This document shows, one piece after another, positions 53,080 to 62,090 of a stretch of 64,000 nt of DNA. A model generated the notes under the pieces. That model had not been told where the DNA came from and searched no databases. It was given only the letters and a program-made list of their open reading frames with translations. The translations under genes and the position numbers were made by a program. The stretch is taken from contig DCHS01000030.1 of assembly GCA_002314875.1 (NCBI GenBank), positions 23,882 to 87,881 of the forward strand, given 5' to 3'. Positions within the stretch are counted from its first letter, which is position 1; every line of letters begins with the position of its first letter. The DNA comes from Prevotellaceae bacterium UBA1746. GTDB lineage: Bacteria; Bacteroidota; Bacteroidia; Bacteroidales; Bacteroidaceae.

Positions 53080-55509
53080 ATGTGCAGTAGTTTCGCTCTT
53101 ATTTTTGTGGGAATAACCATTCTTACTACCCTATCATCTTGTAACTCGGCGGATAAGAATATCCGTCGGGCTGAAGCAGCTTGGGCTATTGGCGAATACG
53201 AAGAAGCTGCGAATCAGTATAAGAAGGCTTACAGCCGCACTCCTGCAAGTGAACGTGAACTTCGCGGCAAACTGTCCTTCCTGATGGCAGAATGTTACCG
53301 TCATTACGGGTATTCTGCTCGCGCGCTCGGATCTTATCGTGCCGCAGAACGCTACAAGTACACGGATACCACGACTGTTCTACGTAAGGGACAGATGCAT
53401 CTTCTTCAAGGTGAATACAAACAGGCCCAGACTTCGTTCGAGAACTATCTCGCTCATTTGGAAGAAGCCGATACCCTCCCCGACAACCTTCGCGATCCGA
53501 AGATTGAAACCTATAAGGCAATGGCAAATAACGGTATATGGAGTTGCGAAACAGCTCCAGCTGCCAAGACTAAGGGTTCTGCCTATACGGTGAAAATGGC
53601 TTCACAGTTCAATTCTAACCGATCGGATTTTTGCCCTGCTTTGTTGGGAAAACTTGAAGACAAGGACGTTCAGCTGTTTTTTACTTCTAACCGTAATGCC
53701 GCCACAGGTAACGAATTATCCGGAATCACCGGACAAAAGCCCTGTGATATCTTCGTTGCAAAGAAGGATGAGAAAGGTAAGTGGAAGGCCGTGGAAAAAC
53801 TGGAAGGAGGCCCTAATACAGAATACGATGAAGGCGCTCCGAGTTTCTCTCCTGATGGAAAGACCATGTATCTCACGGTTTGCACAACCAACCCAGAATA
53901 TCCCCGAATGGCAGAGATTTATACCTGTTCCCGCAGTGATGCTGCCTGGGGTAAGCCGACCGCTTTAAAGATCACTGCCGACACCCTCTCCAGCTATGCA
54001 CATCCTGCTGTTTCTCCAGACGGAAAATGGCTCTATTTTACCTCTGATATGCCGGGCGGTTATGGTGGTACTGACATTTGGAGGGCCTCTTTTAGTGGTA
54101 GTAAAGTTGGATTCATTGAAAACCTTGGTCCTGAGATAAATACATCAGAGAATGAAAGCTTCCCTGCATTCCGCCCGACAGGAGAATTATACTTCTCATC
54201 TGATGGTCGTGGAGGCATGGGTGGTCTCGACCTTTACCGCGCTACTGAAGACTCAGTAACGCACTCTTGGTCTGTGCATCATCTGCCAGCGCCTATGAAC
54301 TCAAACGGTGACGATTTTGGTATCACTTTCAATGGTCTACACAACAGCGGTTTCTTTTCTTCTTCCCGTTCAACGGGTGGTCGTGGATGGGATAAAATCT
54401 ATGAATTCTACTATCCTGAGGTACTGCAATCCGTTAAGGGTTATGTTTACGAACAAGACGGCTATGAACTCCCGCAGGCGCAAGTATATATGGTGGGCAG
54501 CAATGGTACGAACCAGAAACTCATCGTTAAATCTGACGGTACCTTTGAACAACCTGTCGATCCTGGCGTTGACTACCTCTTCCTTGCTACTTGCAAGGGA
54601 TATTTGAACATTCCAGCAACTCTCCATGTGGATTCTTTGGAAGAAGAACATGTTTACGAACTGGATTTCCCCTTGCCGTCTCTCTCCCTTCCTGTCTTGG
54701 TGAAGAATGTATTCTTTGCCTTCAACAAGGCGGAAATTACGCCTGAATCCTCAACGGCACTGGATAATCTGGCAAAACTTCTCATTGAAAATCCGAATAT
54801 CACCATTGAATTGGCTTCCCACTGCGACTATCGTGGTGCTGACGAATATAATCTCAACCTCTCTCAACGTCGTGCAGAAAGTGTAACGACTTATCTGGAA
54901 GAACACGGTGTTGATAAGGAACGTTTGACGCCGAAGGGTTATGGTGAAACACAACCGAAAATTGTAACAGGCAAACTTGCAGAAACTCTTCCCTTCCTCC
55001 ATGTTGGCGATACGCTGAGCGAAAAGTTCATTCTCTCGGTAGATACGCTGACAAAAAAGCCCCGTTTCACCGAAGAACAGCAGAGTCTCTGCAATGCTTT
55101 AAATCGTCGTACTGAGTTCCGCGTATTGCGTACAACTTATGGTCTCTTCGATGAAGAAGGCAATATTAATGTGAATGCTCCGATTGCTAATCCCAGCAAT
55201 CTCTACGATGACTACGATGATTACGATGATACTTCTGTTTCCTACGAGGACGATGATGCAGAATATGATGAAGGTCCTACCTCCTCTACCTCAGAAGCCG
55301 AAGAGGAAATGGTAGAGGATGGTCCTGCTAAAACCAGGGATGAAACCGACGATATCATCGAGGATGCTCCGGCTAAGAAGAATAACATCGAAGACGAAAT
55401 CATCGAGGATGCTCCTATTAGTAATAAAATAGAAGACGACGAGATTATCGTCGAGGATGCACCATCAAAGAGCTCAAATGTCGACGACGAAAGCGAATAT
55501 ATCGAATAA
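53080..55509 (+). CDS. PorE-like lipoprotein: TPR, five PD40 blades, CRD, OmpA domain, acidic tail
   Basis: This is an 809-residue lipoprotein (lipobox LSSC, Cys21). In order: a TPR region (about 30-150), five PD40 beta-propeller blades (about 165-445; for example GAPSFSPDGKTMYLTV and HPAVSPDGKWLYFTSD), a carboxypeptidase regulatory-like domain (from V452, VKGYVYEQDGYELPQAQVY), and an OmpA_C domain (about 540-685, ELASHCDYRGADEYNLNLSQ). The same domain order defines PorE of the type IX secretion system, but paralogues with it are common. After the OmpA domain an unusual Asp/Glu-rich tail of about 110 residues holds four VEDGP/IEDAP-type repeats. The ATG at 53080 was chosen because it begins the lipoprotein signal. 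Confidence 0.85.
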   Translation: MCSSFALIFVGITILTTLSSCNSADKNIRRAEAAWAIGEYEEAANQYKKAYSRTPASERELRGKLSFLMAECYRHYGYSARALGSYRAAERYKYTDTTTVLRKGQMHLLQGEYKQAQTSFENYLAHLEEADTLPDNLRDPKIETYKAMANNGIWSCETAPAAKTKGSAYTVKMASQFNSNRSDFCPALLGKLEDKDVQLFFTSNRNAATGNELSGITGQKPCDIFVAKKDEKGKWKAVEKLEGGPNTEYDEGAPSFSPDGKTMYLTVCTTNPEYPRMAEIYTCSRSDAAWGKPTALKITADTLSSYAHPAVSPDGKWLYFTSDMPGGYGGTDIWRASFSGSKVGFIENLGPEINTSENESFPAFRPTGELYFSSDGRGGMGGLDLYRATEDSVTHSWSVHHLPAPMNSNGDDFGITFNGLHNSGFFSSSRSTGGRGWDKIYEFYYPEVLQSVKGYVYEQDGYELPQAQVYMVGSNGTNQKLIVKSDGTFEQPVDPGVDYLFLATCKGYLNIPATLHVDSLEEEHVYELDFPLPSLSLPVLVKNVFFAFNKAEITPESSTALDNLAKLLIENPNITIELASHCDYRGADEYNLNLSQRRAESVTTYLEEHGVDKERLTPKGYGETQPKIVTGKLAETLPFLHVGDTLSEKFILSVDTLTKKPRFTEEQQSLCNALNRRTEFRVLRTTYGLFDEEGNINVNAPIANPSNLYDDYDDYDDTSVSYEDDDAEYDEGPTSSTSEAEEEMVEDGPAKTRDETDDIIEDAPAKKNNIEDEIIEDAPISNKIEDDEIIVEDAPSKSSNVDDESEYIE

Positions 55510-55512
55510 TTT

Positions 55513-55543
55513 TTTGTGTTTCGAAAAAAACCTCGTACATTTG
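55513..55543 (+). promoter_or_regulatory. Consensus promoter for the DUF4468-like gene
   Basis: TTTG (55513-55516), a 19-bp spacer and TACATTTG (55536-55543, followed by C) match the Bacteroidota consensus exactly. The box starts just after the PorE-like stop and lies 21 bp before the next ATG. Confidence 0.8.
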
Positions 55544-55564
55544 CTCGCAAAATAACTGATAATT

Positions 55565-56158
55565 ATGAAAAGAATAGTTTTTGTTTTCGCTCTTTTTTGC
55601 ACGCTGGCATTTAATCTGCCTGCAATGGCACAGAATAACTACACCGACGCCAAGTATCTTGCTGGTGCAGTTTCCGTAGAAAACGGTATGGTCGTATTCA
55701 CCGAGAATTTCCAGGTTCCCGGTAAGAGCCAGGCAGAGATTCTTACAGCCCTTGAAGCGTATACAAAGAGCCTGCTTAAAGCAGATTATAATGGTGTTCA
55801 GAGCCGTATCACTGAAATTACTCCAGAAACGGGTATCATCGCTGCTTCTTTGGAACAGACGCTGACCTTCAAGAGTACAAACTGGATTCTTGATACAGCT
55901 CGTTGCTTCTTCCAGCTTGTCTTCGAAGCGAAAGACGGCGAATTCAACGCAACTTTCCGCCGTATACGCTACCTTTACACTCCCATGGATATCAACGGTA
56001 TCGATAACACCTTGACAGCAGAAGACTGGATTACCGACAAGAATGCCCTCAACAAGAAAGGCCAGCTGACTAAGGTCGGAGGCAAGAAATTCCGCTTTGC
56101 TACTATCAATCGCAAAAACGAAATTTTTGCGGGTGCTCTTCAGAGCGTCAAGCAATAA
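55565..56158 (+). CDS. Exported DUF4468-like protein
   Basis: This 197-residue protein has a signal peptide (FALFCTLAFNLPAMAQ). The mature part starts YTDAKYLAGAVSVENGMVVF and has FTENFQVPGKSQAEILTALE, a segment I associate with DUF4468, followed by a beta-rich core (ASLEQTLTFKSTNWILDTAR, FQLVFEAKDGEFNATFRRIR). It has its own consensus promoter and a terminator, so it is probably monocistronic. Function is unknown; the family name is from memory and moderately certain. Confidence 0.75.
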   Translation: MKRIVFVFALFCTLAFNLPAMAQNNYTDAKYLAGAVSVENGMVVFTENFQVPGKSQAEILTALEAYTKSLLKADYNGVQSRITEITPETGIIAASLEQTLTFKSTNWILDTARCFFQLVFEAKDGEFNATFRRIRYLYTPMDINGIDNTLTAEDWITDKNALNKKGQLTKVGGKKFRFATINRKNEIFAGALQSVKQ

Positions 56159-56196
56159 TGAAAAGTTAAAAAGCAAAAGTCATTAGCTTGCAACAA

Positions 56197-56230
56197 ATAA
56201 GGGAAGCACCACGAGGTACTTCCCTTTTCA
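56197..56230. terminator. Shared terminator between convergent genes
   Basis: AAGGGAAG (56199-56206) pairs with CTTCCCTT (56219-56226), with an inner stem closing on ACGA. A TTTTCATTT tract follows on the plus strand and a TTATTTG tract on the minus strand. Confidence 0.75.
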
Positions 56231-56239
56231 TTTATACAT

Positions 56240-56299
56240 TATCAGCGCTAACGGATAATTTATCAACGCTAACTGTTTTTTGCGTTTACTACGCTGATA
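56240..56299. repeat. Three TATCARCG(CTAAC) repeats downstream of the OmpH-like gene
   Basis: TATCAGCGCTAACGG (56240-56254) and TATCAACGCTAACTG (56261-56275) are direct repeats 21 bp apart. ACGCTGATA (56291-56299) is the core in inverted orientation, so the outer copies can pair. They lie just past the stop of the minus-strand OmpH-like gene. Confidence 0.6.
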
Positions 56300-56303
56300 A
56301 ATA

Positions 56304-56897
56304 TTACTTCTTAGTCTTAGTGTAACGCTTATTCATACCAGCAACGACCTCTTTGGTGATATCGCAGGAAGGATCGCAATAAAGAATGTTGTCGCCAGCC
56401 TTGGAAAGAATCATCTTGTAACGGTGATCCTTGTTCATAATCTTTATATAAGCCTGGAGACTATCGCGCAGACTCTGGTTAAACTTGTCCTGTTCAACGG
56501 CAAGTTTCTCAGCACATTGCTGTTCAAACTTGGCTCCTTCCTCCTGCATGCGCTGAAGATTCTTCTGGGCTGATTCGTATTCAGCTTGACTGGCATAGCC
56601 ACTGGTTTGCATCTTCTTCTGAAACGCAGCGTAAGCATTCTGGAAACTCTTTTGCTTAGCGCTCAACTGATTACGGTATTGTGCGCTCTTCGCTTCGAGC
56701 ATAGCCTTTCCCTCCTTACACATCTCGAGTTGAGTATTAAGGCTATCGATTTCTACATATGCGATTTCACCGGATACTTCGGTCTTTTCACCGGCTTTCT
56801 GAAGTCCATTATCCTTAGGTGTAGTGCTTTTGTTGTTGCCACAACTGGCAAACACCACTCCCATGGCTAGAGCCATGATAAATGTAATCTTTTTCAT
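56304..56897 (-). CDS. OmpH/Skp-like lipoprotein
   Basis: This 197-residue protein has a lipobox (VFASC, Cys19), a linker, IAYVEIDSLNTQLEMCKEGK (an OmpH/Skp-type opening), and a long charged coiled coil (about 60-160). It ends with ILYCDPSCDITKEVVAGMNK, where Skp-like proteins have their dimerisation strands. Skp-type chaperones hold unfolded outer-membrane proteins in the periplasm. A lipid-anchored version would act at a membrane; this is inference. It follows a small membrane-protein gene by 21 bp. Confidence 0.83.
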   Translation of the reverse strand: MKKITFIMALAMGVVFASCGNNKSTTPKDNGLQKAGEKTEVSGEIAYVEIDSLNTQLEMCKEGKAMLEAKSAQYRNQLSAKQKSFQNAYAAFQKKMQTSGYASQAEYESAQKNLQRMQEEGAKFEQQCAEKLAVEQDKFNQSLRDSLQAYIKIMNKDHRYKMILSKAGDNILYCDPSCDITKEVVAGMNKRYTKTKK

Positions 56898-56918
56898 TAT
56901 TCGTTGTAATTTAAACTA

Positions 56919-57128
56919 TTATTCTTCACTTTTTTCCTGAACGGCAAAAGGATTCTCACGACGGGCCTCCCGATCCTGCTGCTGAGCGCAGTGAACACCC
57001 TTGCGACGGAGATATTTGTTACCACTAACATGGGAATTCACAAATCTTCCCTTAATTATTATGCCGACAGAAAGCAGTAAAACTGCAATTGCAACAATAA
57101 TTAACGTCAAGATGAGGATTTTTTCCAT
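56919..57128 (-). CDS. Small single-helix membrane protein
   Basis: This 69-residue protein has one transmembrane helix (LILTLIIVAIAVLLLSVGIII, residues 4-24) followed by a basic cytosolic tail with GKNGKYLRR-like character (HVSGNKYLRRKGVHCAQQQD) and a Cys. I do not know a named family. The ATG at 57128 was chosen because a longer in-frame extension runs antisense through pepD. It shares the minus strand with the OmpH-like gene and probably its promoter. Confidence 0.75.
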   Translation of the reverse strand: MEKILILTLIIVAIAVLLLSVGIIIKGRFVNSHVSGNKYLRRKGVHCAQQQDREARRENPFAVQEKSEE

Positions 57129-57158
57129 AATTTCAAAGGCAGTTTGCCAAAAAATTCG

Positions 57159-57204
57159 TACTTTTGCGGCTGCAAAGTTAAAGCAAACCTTTTGCACAAG
57201 CAAG
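57159..57204. promoter_or_regulatory. Overlapping divergent promoters (pepD / small membrane protein)
   Basis: Plus strand: TACTTTTG (57159-57166, followed by C) toward pepD. Minus strand: TAACTTTG (57173-57180) with CTTG at 20-bp spacing (57201-57204) toward the membrane protein. The two -7 boxes are 6 bp apart, so the expected start sites cross and both promoters probably cannot be occupied at once. Confidence 0.6.
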
Positions 57205-57248
57205 GATTTTGCATTTTTTAATGTTGAAAATTTAAAAATTATCAGAAT

Positions 57249-58706
57249 ATGAGCAATCTTCAACCTAAATCTGTATTTGACTGCTTTGCACAGGTCAATC
57301 AGATTCCCCGTCCCTCCAAGCGTGAGGAAAAAATGATTGAATTCCTTCGTCAGTTTGGTGAAGGTCTCGGTCTTGAAACCAAGGTCGATGAAGTTGGTAA
57401 CGTCATTATCCGTAAGGGTGCTACTCCCGGTTATGAAAACTGCAAGACCGTTATTCTCCAAAGCCATATGGATATGGTTTGCGAGAAGAACAAGGATGTT
57501 GACTTCGATTTCGATAAGGACGCAATCCAGACCTATGTTGACGGCGAATGGATGAAGGCAAAGGGCACAACTCTCGGTGCTGACGATGGTATCGGTATCG
57601 CTATGGAAATGGCTGTTCTTCAGGCCAATGACATCGAACATGGCCCCATTGAATGTGTATTTACCCGCGATGAAGAAACCGGTCTTACCGGTGCTGAGGG
57701 AATGAAGTCCGGCTTTATGACCGGTGATTACCTCATCAACCTCGACTCAGAGGACGAAGGAGAAATCTTCGTAAGCTGTGCCGGTGGTGTTCGTACAGAA
57801 GGCCGTTATGCTTTCCCCGAGGCAGAGCGTGAAAGCGTAGAGGGCATGTTCCTCGCTCACGTTTATGTTAAGGGCCTCACCGGCGGTCACTCTGGTGATG
57901 ATATCAACAAGAACCGCGCCAATGCTAACAAGTTGCTCGTTCGTTTCCTCTGCGAAGAACTCGAGCAGACAGATCTCCGCATTATTGACATCCAGGCTGG
58001 CGGTCTCCACAATGCTATTCCCCGCGAAGCAAATGCTTTGATTGCCGTTCCCATGGCATTCAAGGAACAGCTCCGTATTGACCTCAACGTTTATTCCGCT
58101 AATGTTCACGAAGAGTTCTCCGTAACAGAACCAGACATGATCGTTGATCTTGAAAGTGTTGCTCCTACTGGCCAGAAGGCTCTTCCCGCAGCAAAGGCAA
58201 CTGCAATGCTCCGCAGTCTCCTCGCTGTTCACAATGGCGTCTATGCCATGAGCCAGGATCTCGAAGGCCTCGTTGAAACTTCCAGCAACCTCGCCAGCAT
58301 TCATCTTGAAGGTGATGAAGTTGTTGTTAACAGTAGCCAGCGTTCAAGCGTCCCCAGCAACATCCCCAATATGGCACGTATCATCCGTTGTGCTCTTGAA
58401 CTCGGTGGCGCAAAATGTATCACCAACGAAGGCTATCCCGGTTGGAAGATGAATCCCAAGAGTGAAATCCTCAAGATTTCTCACGAAAGCTATGTTCGCA
58501 TCTTCGGTAAGGAACCCAAGATCAAGGCAATCCACGCTGGTCTCGAGTGCGGTCTTTTCAGCGAGAAATATCCATCTCTTGACATGGTAAGCTTCGGTCC
58601 TACCCTCCGTGGTGTTCACTCTCCCGACGAAAAGCTTCTCATTCCCACGGTTCAGATGGTTTGGGATCACCTCCTTGATATTCTCAAGAACATTCCTCAG
58701 GGATAA
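57249..58706 (+). CDS. pepD: Aminoacyl-histidine dipeptidase (PepD, M20)
   Basis: This 485-residue cytosolic metallo-dipeptidase of family M20 cleaves Xaa-His and other dipeptides. Metal and catalytic motifs are LQSHMDMV (His, Asp), LGADDGIG (bridging Asp), RDEETGLTGA (catalytic Glu) and a C-terminal IHAGLECG (His region). The lid domain carries GLTGGHSGDDINKNRANANK. The length is normal for PepD. It has its own promoter at 57159. Confidence 0.94.
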   Translation: MSNLQPKSVFDCFAQVNQIPRPSKREEKMIEFLRQFGEGLGLETKVDEVGNVIIRKGATPGYENCKTVILQSHMDMVCEKNKDVDFDFDKDAIQTYVDGEWMKAKGTTLGADDGIGIAMEMAVLQANDIEHGPIECVFTRDEETGLTGAEGMKSGFMTGDYLINLDSEDEGEIFVSCAGGVRTEGRYAFPEAERESVEGMFLAHVYVKGLTGGHSGDDINKNRANANKLLVRFLCEELEQTDLRIIDIQAGGLHNAIPREANALIAVPMAFKEQLRIDLNVYSANVHEEFSVTEPDMIVDLESVAPTGQKALPAAKATAMLRSLLAVHNGVYAMSQDLEGLVETSSNLASIHLEGDEVVVNSSQRSSVPSNIPNMARIIRCALELGGAKCITNEGYPGWKMNPKSEILKISHESYVRIFGKEPKIKAIHAGLECGLFSEKYPSLDMVSFGPTLRGVHSPDEKLLIPTVQMVWDHLLDILKNIPQG

Positions 58707-58750
58707 CCTTTGGAAAAGTTGACTTACATTTAATCATTTCAGCTTTTATC

Positions 58751-60226
58751 TTGAAACAACTCCTCATCTTTATATTTTGCGGTATTCTCCTCTCTCTTGC
58801 CTCATGCATGGGAGAGGAGGAATACTGCGTGTCCCAGAACGACCACCTGGTATTCTCCCAAGACACGCTGGCCTTCGATACCGTCATTGCCGGCGAAAGC
58901 ACAAACACTTACGATTTCTGGGTATTCAATCACAACAAGAAAGCCCTTCGTATCACCAGTGTCAGTGTCGGTCAGGGCAACACCTCACCTTTTGAGGTTA
59001 ATGTTGACGGCACCTGGCTCGCCAATGGAGTTGGAACAGATTTTACGCTTTCAGGAGAAGACAGCCTACGCGTCTTCGTACAGCTGACGGCTCCCACAAC
59101 TGACCAGGACGAACCCCAGAGTGTTGAAGACTTCATCCATTTCCAGTTGGAAAGTGGCATCGGCCAACGCGTAATCTTACAGGCTAAGAGCCAGGATGTA
59201 AATATCCTCCGTGGCGATGTCATCGAGGAAAATACACTTTTCCAAAGTAAACGTCCCTATCAGATTTACGACAGCCTCGTTGTCGCCAAAGGCGCTACCC
59301 TCCAGCTCTCCGCAGGAACACGCCTCTATTTCCATGCCGGTGCCTCTCTCATCGTCCACGGCACGCTGATTGCCACAGGAACCCTGGAGAATCCCATTGT
59401 CATGCGTGGAGACCGTCTGGGAAACATGTTTACCCAGCAGTCCTATGACGATATCCCCAACCAATGGGGCGGAATTACGTTTACGGCTTCCAGTCTCGGC
59501 AATGATATGACGTGGTGCGACATCCACGCCGGAAATTACGGTATTCACTGCGATTCCACCGGTATCGAGAAGCAGAAACTCATCATCGATAACAGCATTA
59601 TCCATAATGTTGCTGGCGATGCATTTTATGCAAAATACTGCCAGACCTACGTTGGTAACTGCCAGATTACCAATGCCGGCGGTGACTGCGTGAATATCTT
59701 CGGTGGCGATCACACCTTCATTCACTGCACCATCGGACAGTTCTACTCGTTCACCGGTGGCCATGGAGTAGCTCTAAGCTTTACCAATGTCGATAACGAC
59801 ATCCCTCTCCCTCTCACCCGATGCCAATTCATCAACTGCCTCATAACAGGTAATAACGATGATGACATCATGGGTTCTGCTTCCGATCGTTACCAGGATT
59901 GCGCTTTCAGCTACATATTCAAGAATTGTCTCCTCAATACTCCGAAGGTAGAAAGCGAAGCCATTCAAGACTGTAAATTTGAAGAAGATACAGAGGACAA
60001 AGAACTTCGCAAGTCAGGAAATTTCAGTCCTGCCTTCGATTTCGATAAACTGAAATTCTATTTCACCCTTTCTCCCAAGAGTGCTGCTGCCAATGCGGCC
60101 GACGCATCACTCACCAAGCAATCAGGCTACACCACCGACCTCCTCGGTCGCCCTCGTCTTTCCGACGGAACACCCGATATCGGTGCCTACGAAGCCCAAC
60201 CTGAAGAAGATAAAACAGAACAATAA
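58751..60226 (+). CDS. Parallel beta-helix lipoprotein (TTG start)
   Basis: This 491-residue lipoprotein has the signal KQLLIFIFCGILLSLASC (Cys19). The frame opens with TTG, and no ATG precedes the lipobox, so TTG is the likely start. An N-terminal Ig/ASPM-like beta domain (to about 140) is followed by a right-handed parallel beta-helix (about 160-440) with short repeats such as NQWGGITFTASSLGNDMTWC and NAGGDCVNIFGGDHTFIHCT. Members include surface adhesins and polysaccharide-active proteins; no catalytic residues are evident. dnaB follows by 22 bp. Confidence 0.82.
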   Translation: MKQLLIFIFCGILLSLASCMGEEEYCVSQNDHLVFSQDTLAFDTVIAGESTNTYDFWVFNHNKKALRITSVSVGQGNTSPFEVNVDGTWLANGVGTDFTLSGEDSLRVFVQLTAPTTDQDEPQSVEDFIHFQLESGIGQRVILQAKSQDVNILRGDVIEENTLFQSKRPYQIYDSLVVAKGATLQLSAGTRLYFHAGASLIVHGTLIATGTLENPIVMRGDRLGNMFTQQSYDDIPNQWGGITFTASSLGNDMTWCDIHAGNYGIHCDSTGIEKQKLIIDNSIIHNVAGDAFYAKYCQTYVGNCQITNAGGDCVNIFGGDHTFIHCTIGQFYSFTGGHGVALSFTNVDNDIPLPLTRCQFINCLITGNNDDDIMGSASDRYQDCAFSYIFKNCLLNTPKVESEAIQDCKFEEDTEDKELRKSGNFSPAFDFDKLKFYFTLSPKSAAANAADASLTKQSGYTTDLLGRPRLSDGTPDIGAYEAQPEEDKTEQ

Positions 60227-60248
60227 GAGAACCTTAAAACAAGAAATT

Positions 60249-61796
60249 ATGCCAGCCCCTAGAAAAAACACCCGCAAACCGGCAGCGACAGGACCCGAAC
60301 AAGACAGTTTCGGCCGTATGCAGCCACAGGACATCGACCTTGAACGCGCTGTCATCGGCGCCCTCATCCTCGAGAAGGATGCCTATGCCCAGGTGAGTGA
60401 AATTCTCCAGCCGCAGAGTTTCTATGAGAAACGCCACCAAGCCATCTATGAGGCCATTCGCACCCTCAATATCGAGCAGCGTCCTGCCGACATTCTGACC
60501 ATCATGGAACAGCTCCGTGCTACCAATTCCCTAGAATTGGCAGGCGGTCCCGCCTACCTTGCCCAACTTTCCAACGAAGTCGTCAGCGCTACCCACATCG
60601 AATACCATGCCCGAATCCTCGCACAGAAAGCCACTGCGCGTCAGCTCATCAGCTACACCGCAAATATTCAGGGCAAGGCCTTCGACCCCACAACAGATGT
60701 CGATCAGTTGATGCAGGAAGCAGAAGGTAACCTCTTCGAACTTTCCCAGAAGAACATGAAGAAGGACTATGTGCAAATTGATACCGTTATCAATGATGCC
60801 TATGCCCTCCTCCACAAGGCCTCCGAACGCGTTGACGGTATGAGCGGTATTGCCAGCGGATTCCATGCCCTTGACAAGATGACTTCAGGTTGGCAGAATT
60901 CAGACCTTGTCATCCTTGCAGCCCGTCCTGCTATGGGTAAGACTGCTTTCGCTCTCTCCATGGCCAAGAATATCGCTGTGGACCAAGGAATTCCTGTTGC
61001 ATTGTTCTCACTTGAAATGAGTAATGTCCAGCTCGTTAACCGTTTGATTGTCAACACCTGCGAAATCAAGGGTGAAAAGATTAAGAGCGGTCAGTTGGAA
61101 CCCTATGAATGGATGCAGCTCGACAAGAAAATCAAGGATTTGTACGGTAAGCCCCTTTACATTGACGATACCCCCTCCCTCTCCGTCTTTGAACTTCGTA
61201 CCAAGGCCCGCCGCCTCGTTCGTGAACATGGTGTACGCTGTATCATGATTGACTACCTCCAGCTGATGAATGCCAGCGGAATGAGTTTCGGCAGCCGTCA
61301 GGAAGAAGTATCGACGGTCAGCCGTTCTCTCAAGGGTCTTGCCAAGGAACTCAATATCCCTATTCTAGCTCTTTCACAGTTGAACCGTGGCGTTGAAAAC
61401 CGTGAAGGAGTTGAAGGCAAGCGTCCTCAGCTCAGTGACCTCCGTGAATCCGGTGCCATCGAGCAGGATGCCGATATGGTACTCTTCATCCACCGTCCCG
61501 AATACTACCACATCTATAGGGACGATAAGGGAAATGATCTCCATGGCAAGGCAGAAATCATCGTTGCCAAGCACCGAAACGGTTCCGTCGGCGACGTTCT
61601 CCTTACCTTCAAGGGCCAATATGCACGCTTCGAAAATCCCGATGACAGCATTGTCATCCCCCTTCCTGGCGACAATACTGGCACAAAGGCTGGTGCAGCA
61701 GCCATCGCTTACGAGAATTCAGGCGGTGCACTGCCTCCTCCCATGCCCGAGGAAGTTCCCTTTGCCGGTCCCCAAGATCACGTGACCCCATTCTGA
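60249..61796 (+). CDS. dnaB: Replicative DNA helicase DnaB
   Basis: This 515-residue hexameric helicase unwinds DNA at the replication fork. The N-terminal domain starts DIDLERAVIGALILEKDAY (about residue 28); the RecA-like domain has Walker A ARPAMGKTAF, Walker B CIMIDYLQLM, ALSQLNRGVE and DLRESGAIEQDADMV. No intein is present. The ATG at 60249 (MPAPRKNTRKPA) was chosen; a longer frame reaches back into the beta-helix gene and is not credible. It ends with a strong terminator. Confidence 0.95.
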   Translation: MPAPRKNTRKPAATGPEQDSFGRMQPQDIDLERAVIGALILEKDAYAQVSEILQPQSFYEKRHQAIYEAIRTLNIEQRPADILTIMEQLRATNSLELAGGPAYLAQLSNEVVSATHIEYHARILAQKATARQLISYTANIQGKAFDPTTDVDQLMQEAEGNLFELSQKNMKKDYVQIDTVINDAYALLHKASERVDGMSGIASGFHALDKMTSGWQNSDLVILAARPAMGKTAFALSMAKNIAVDQGIPVALFSLEMSNVQLVNRLIVNTCEIKGEKIKSGQLEPYEWMQLDKKIKDLYGKPLYIDDTPSLSVFELRTKARRLVREHGVRCIMIDYLQLMNASGMSFGSRQEEVSTVSRSLKGLAKELNIPILALSQLNRGVENREGVEGKRPQLSDLRESGAIEQDADMVLFIHRPEYYHIYRDDKGNDLHGKAEIIVAKHRNGSVGDVLLTFKGQYARFENPDDSIVIPLPGDNTGTKAGAAAIAYENSGGALPPPMPEEVPFAGPQDHVTPF

Positions 61797-61803
61797 TTAT
61801 CCA

Positions 61804-61854
61804 CGATGAAATCATAGATTCCGAAAACGAATTTGTGATTTCATCGTTTTTTTT
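61804..61854 (+). terminator. Terminator of dnaB
   Basis: A long stem pairs 61804-61823 with 61828-61846 (11 perfect outer base pairs, then mismatches) around AAAA, followed by eight T. It is a strong Rho-independent terminator. Confidence 0.9.
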
Positions 61855-61885
61855 ATAACAAAGTTCACTTTTTGAAAAAAATATT

Positions 61886-61916
61886 TTTGTCGTGCGGAAA
61901 TAAAGTGTTAAATTTG
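61886..61916 (+). promoter_or_regulatory. Consensus promoter for tRNA-Gly (and pfkA)
   Basis: TTTG (61886-61889), a 19-bp spacer and TAAATTTG (61909-61916, followed by C) match the Bacteroidota consensus. It is about 75 bp upstream of the tRNA 5' end. Confidence 0.8.
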
Positions 61917-61991
61917 CTCCGAATTTCTGTGTGCGCGTGTAATTACGCGCATTCGCACATACCTTTACTACATTTGTAATGAAAGGGAAAT

Positions 61992-62064
61992 GCGGCAGTA
62001 GCTCAGTTGGCAGAGCATGGGCTTCCCAAGCCCAGGGTCGCGGGTTCGAACCCCGTTTGCCGCT
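61992..62064 (+). tRNA. tRNA-Gly (anticodon CCC)
   Basis: A 73-nt cloverleaf: acceptor GCGGCAG/TTGCCGC (one G-U), D stem GCTC/GAGC, anticodon stem TGGGC/GCCCA with loop TTCCCAA (anticodon CCC at 62025-62027), T arm GCGGG-TTCGAAC-CCCGT, discriminator T. The 3' CCA is not encoded. It reads GGG codons. There is no terminator between it and pfkA, 27 bp downstream. Confidence 0.97.
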
Positions 62065-62090
62065 CAACAAAACTTTTATTTGCAATTATT

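Noticed and set aside
57129..57641. 171-residue extension of the small membrane protein
   Set aside because: It runs antisense through pepD and its promoter; the transmembrane helix starts right after the ATG at 57128.
62007..62090. N-terminal extension of PfkA
   Set aside because: The extension is translated from the tRNA-Gly gene itself; the family N-terminus begins at the ATG at 62091.
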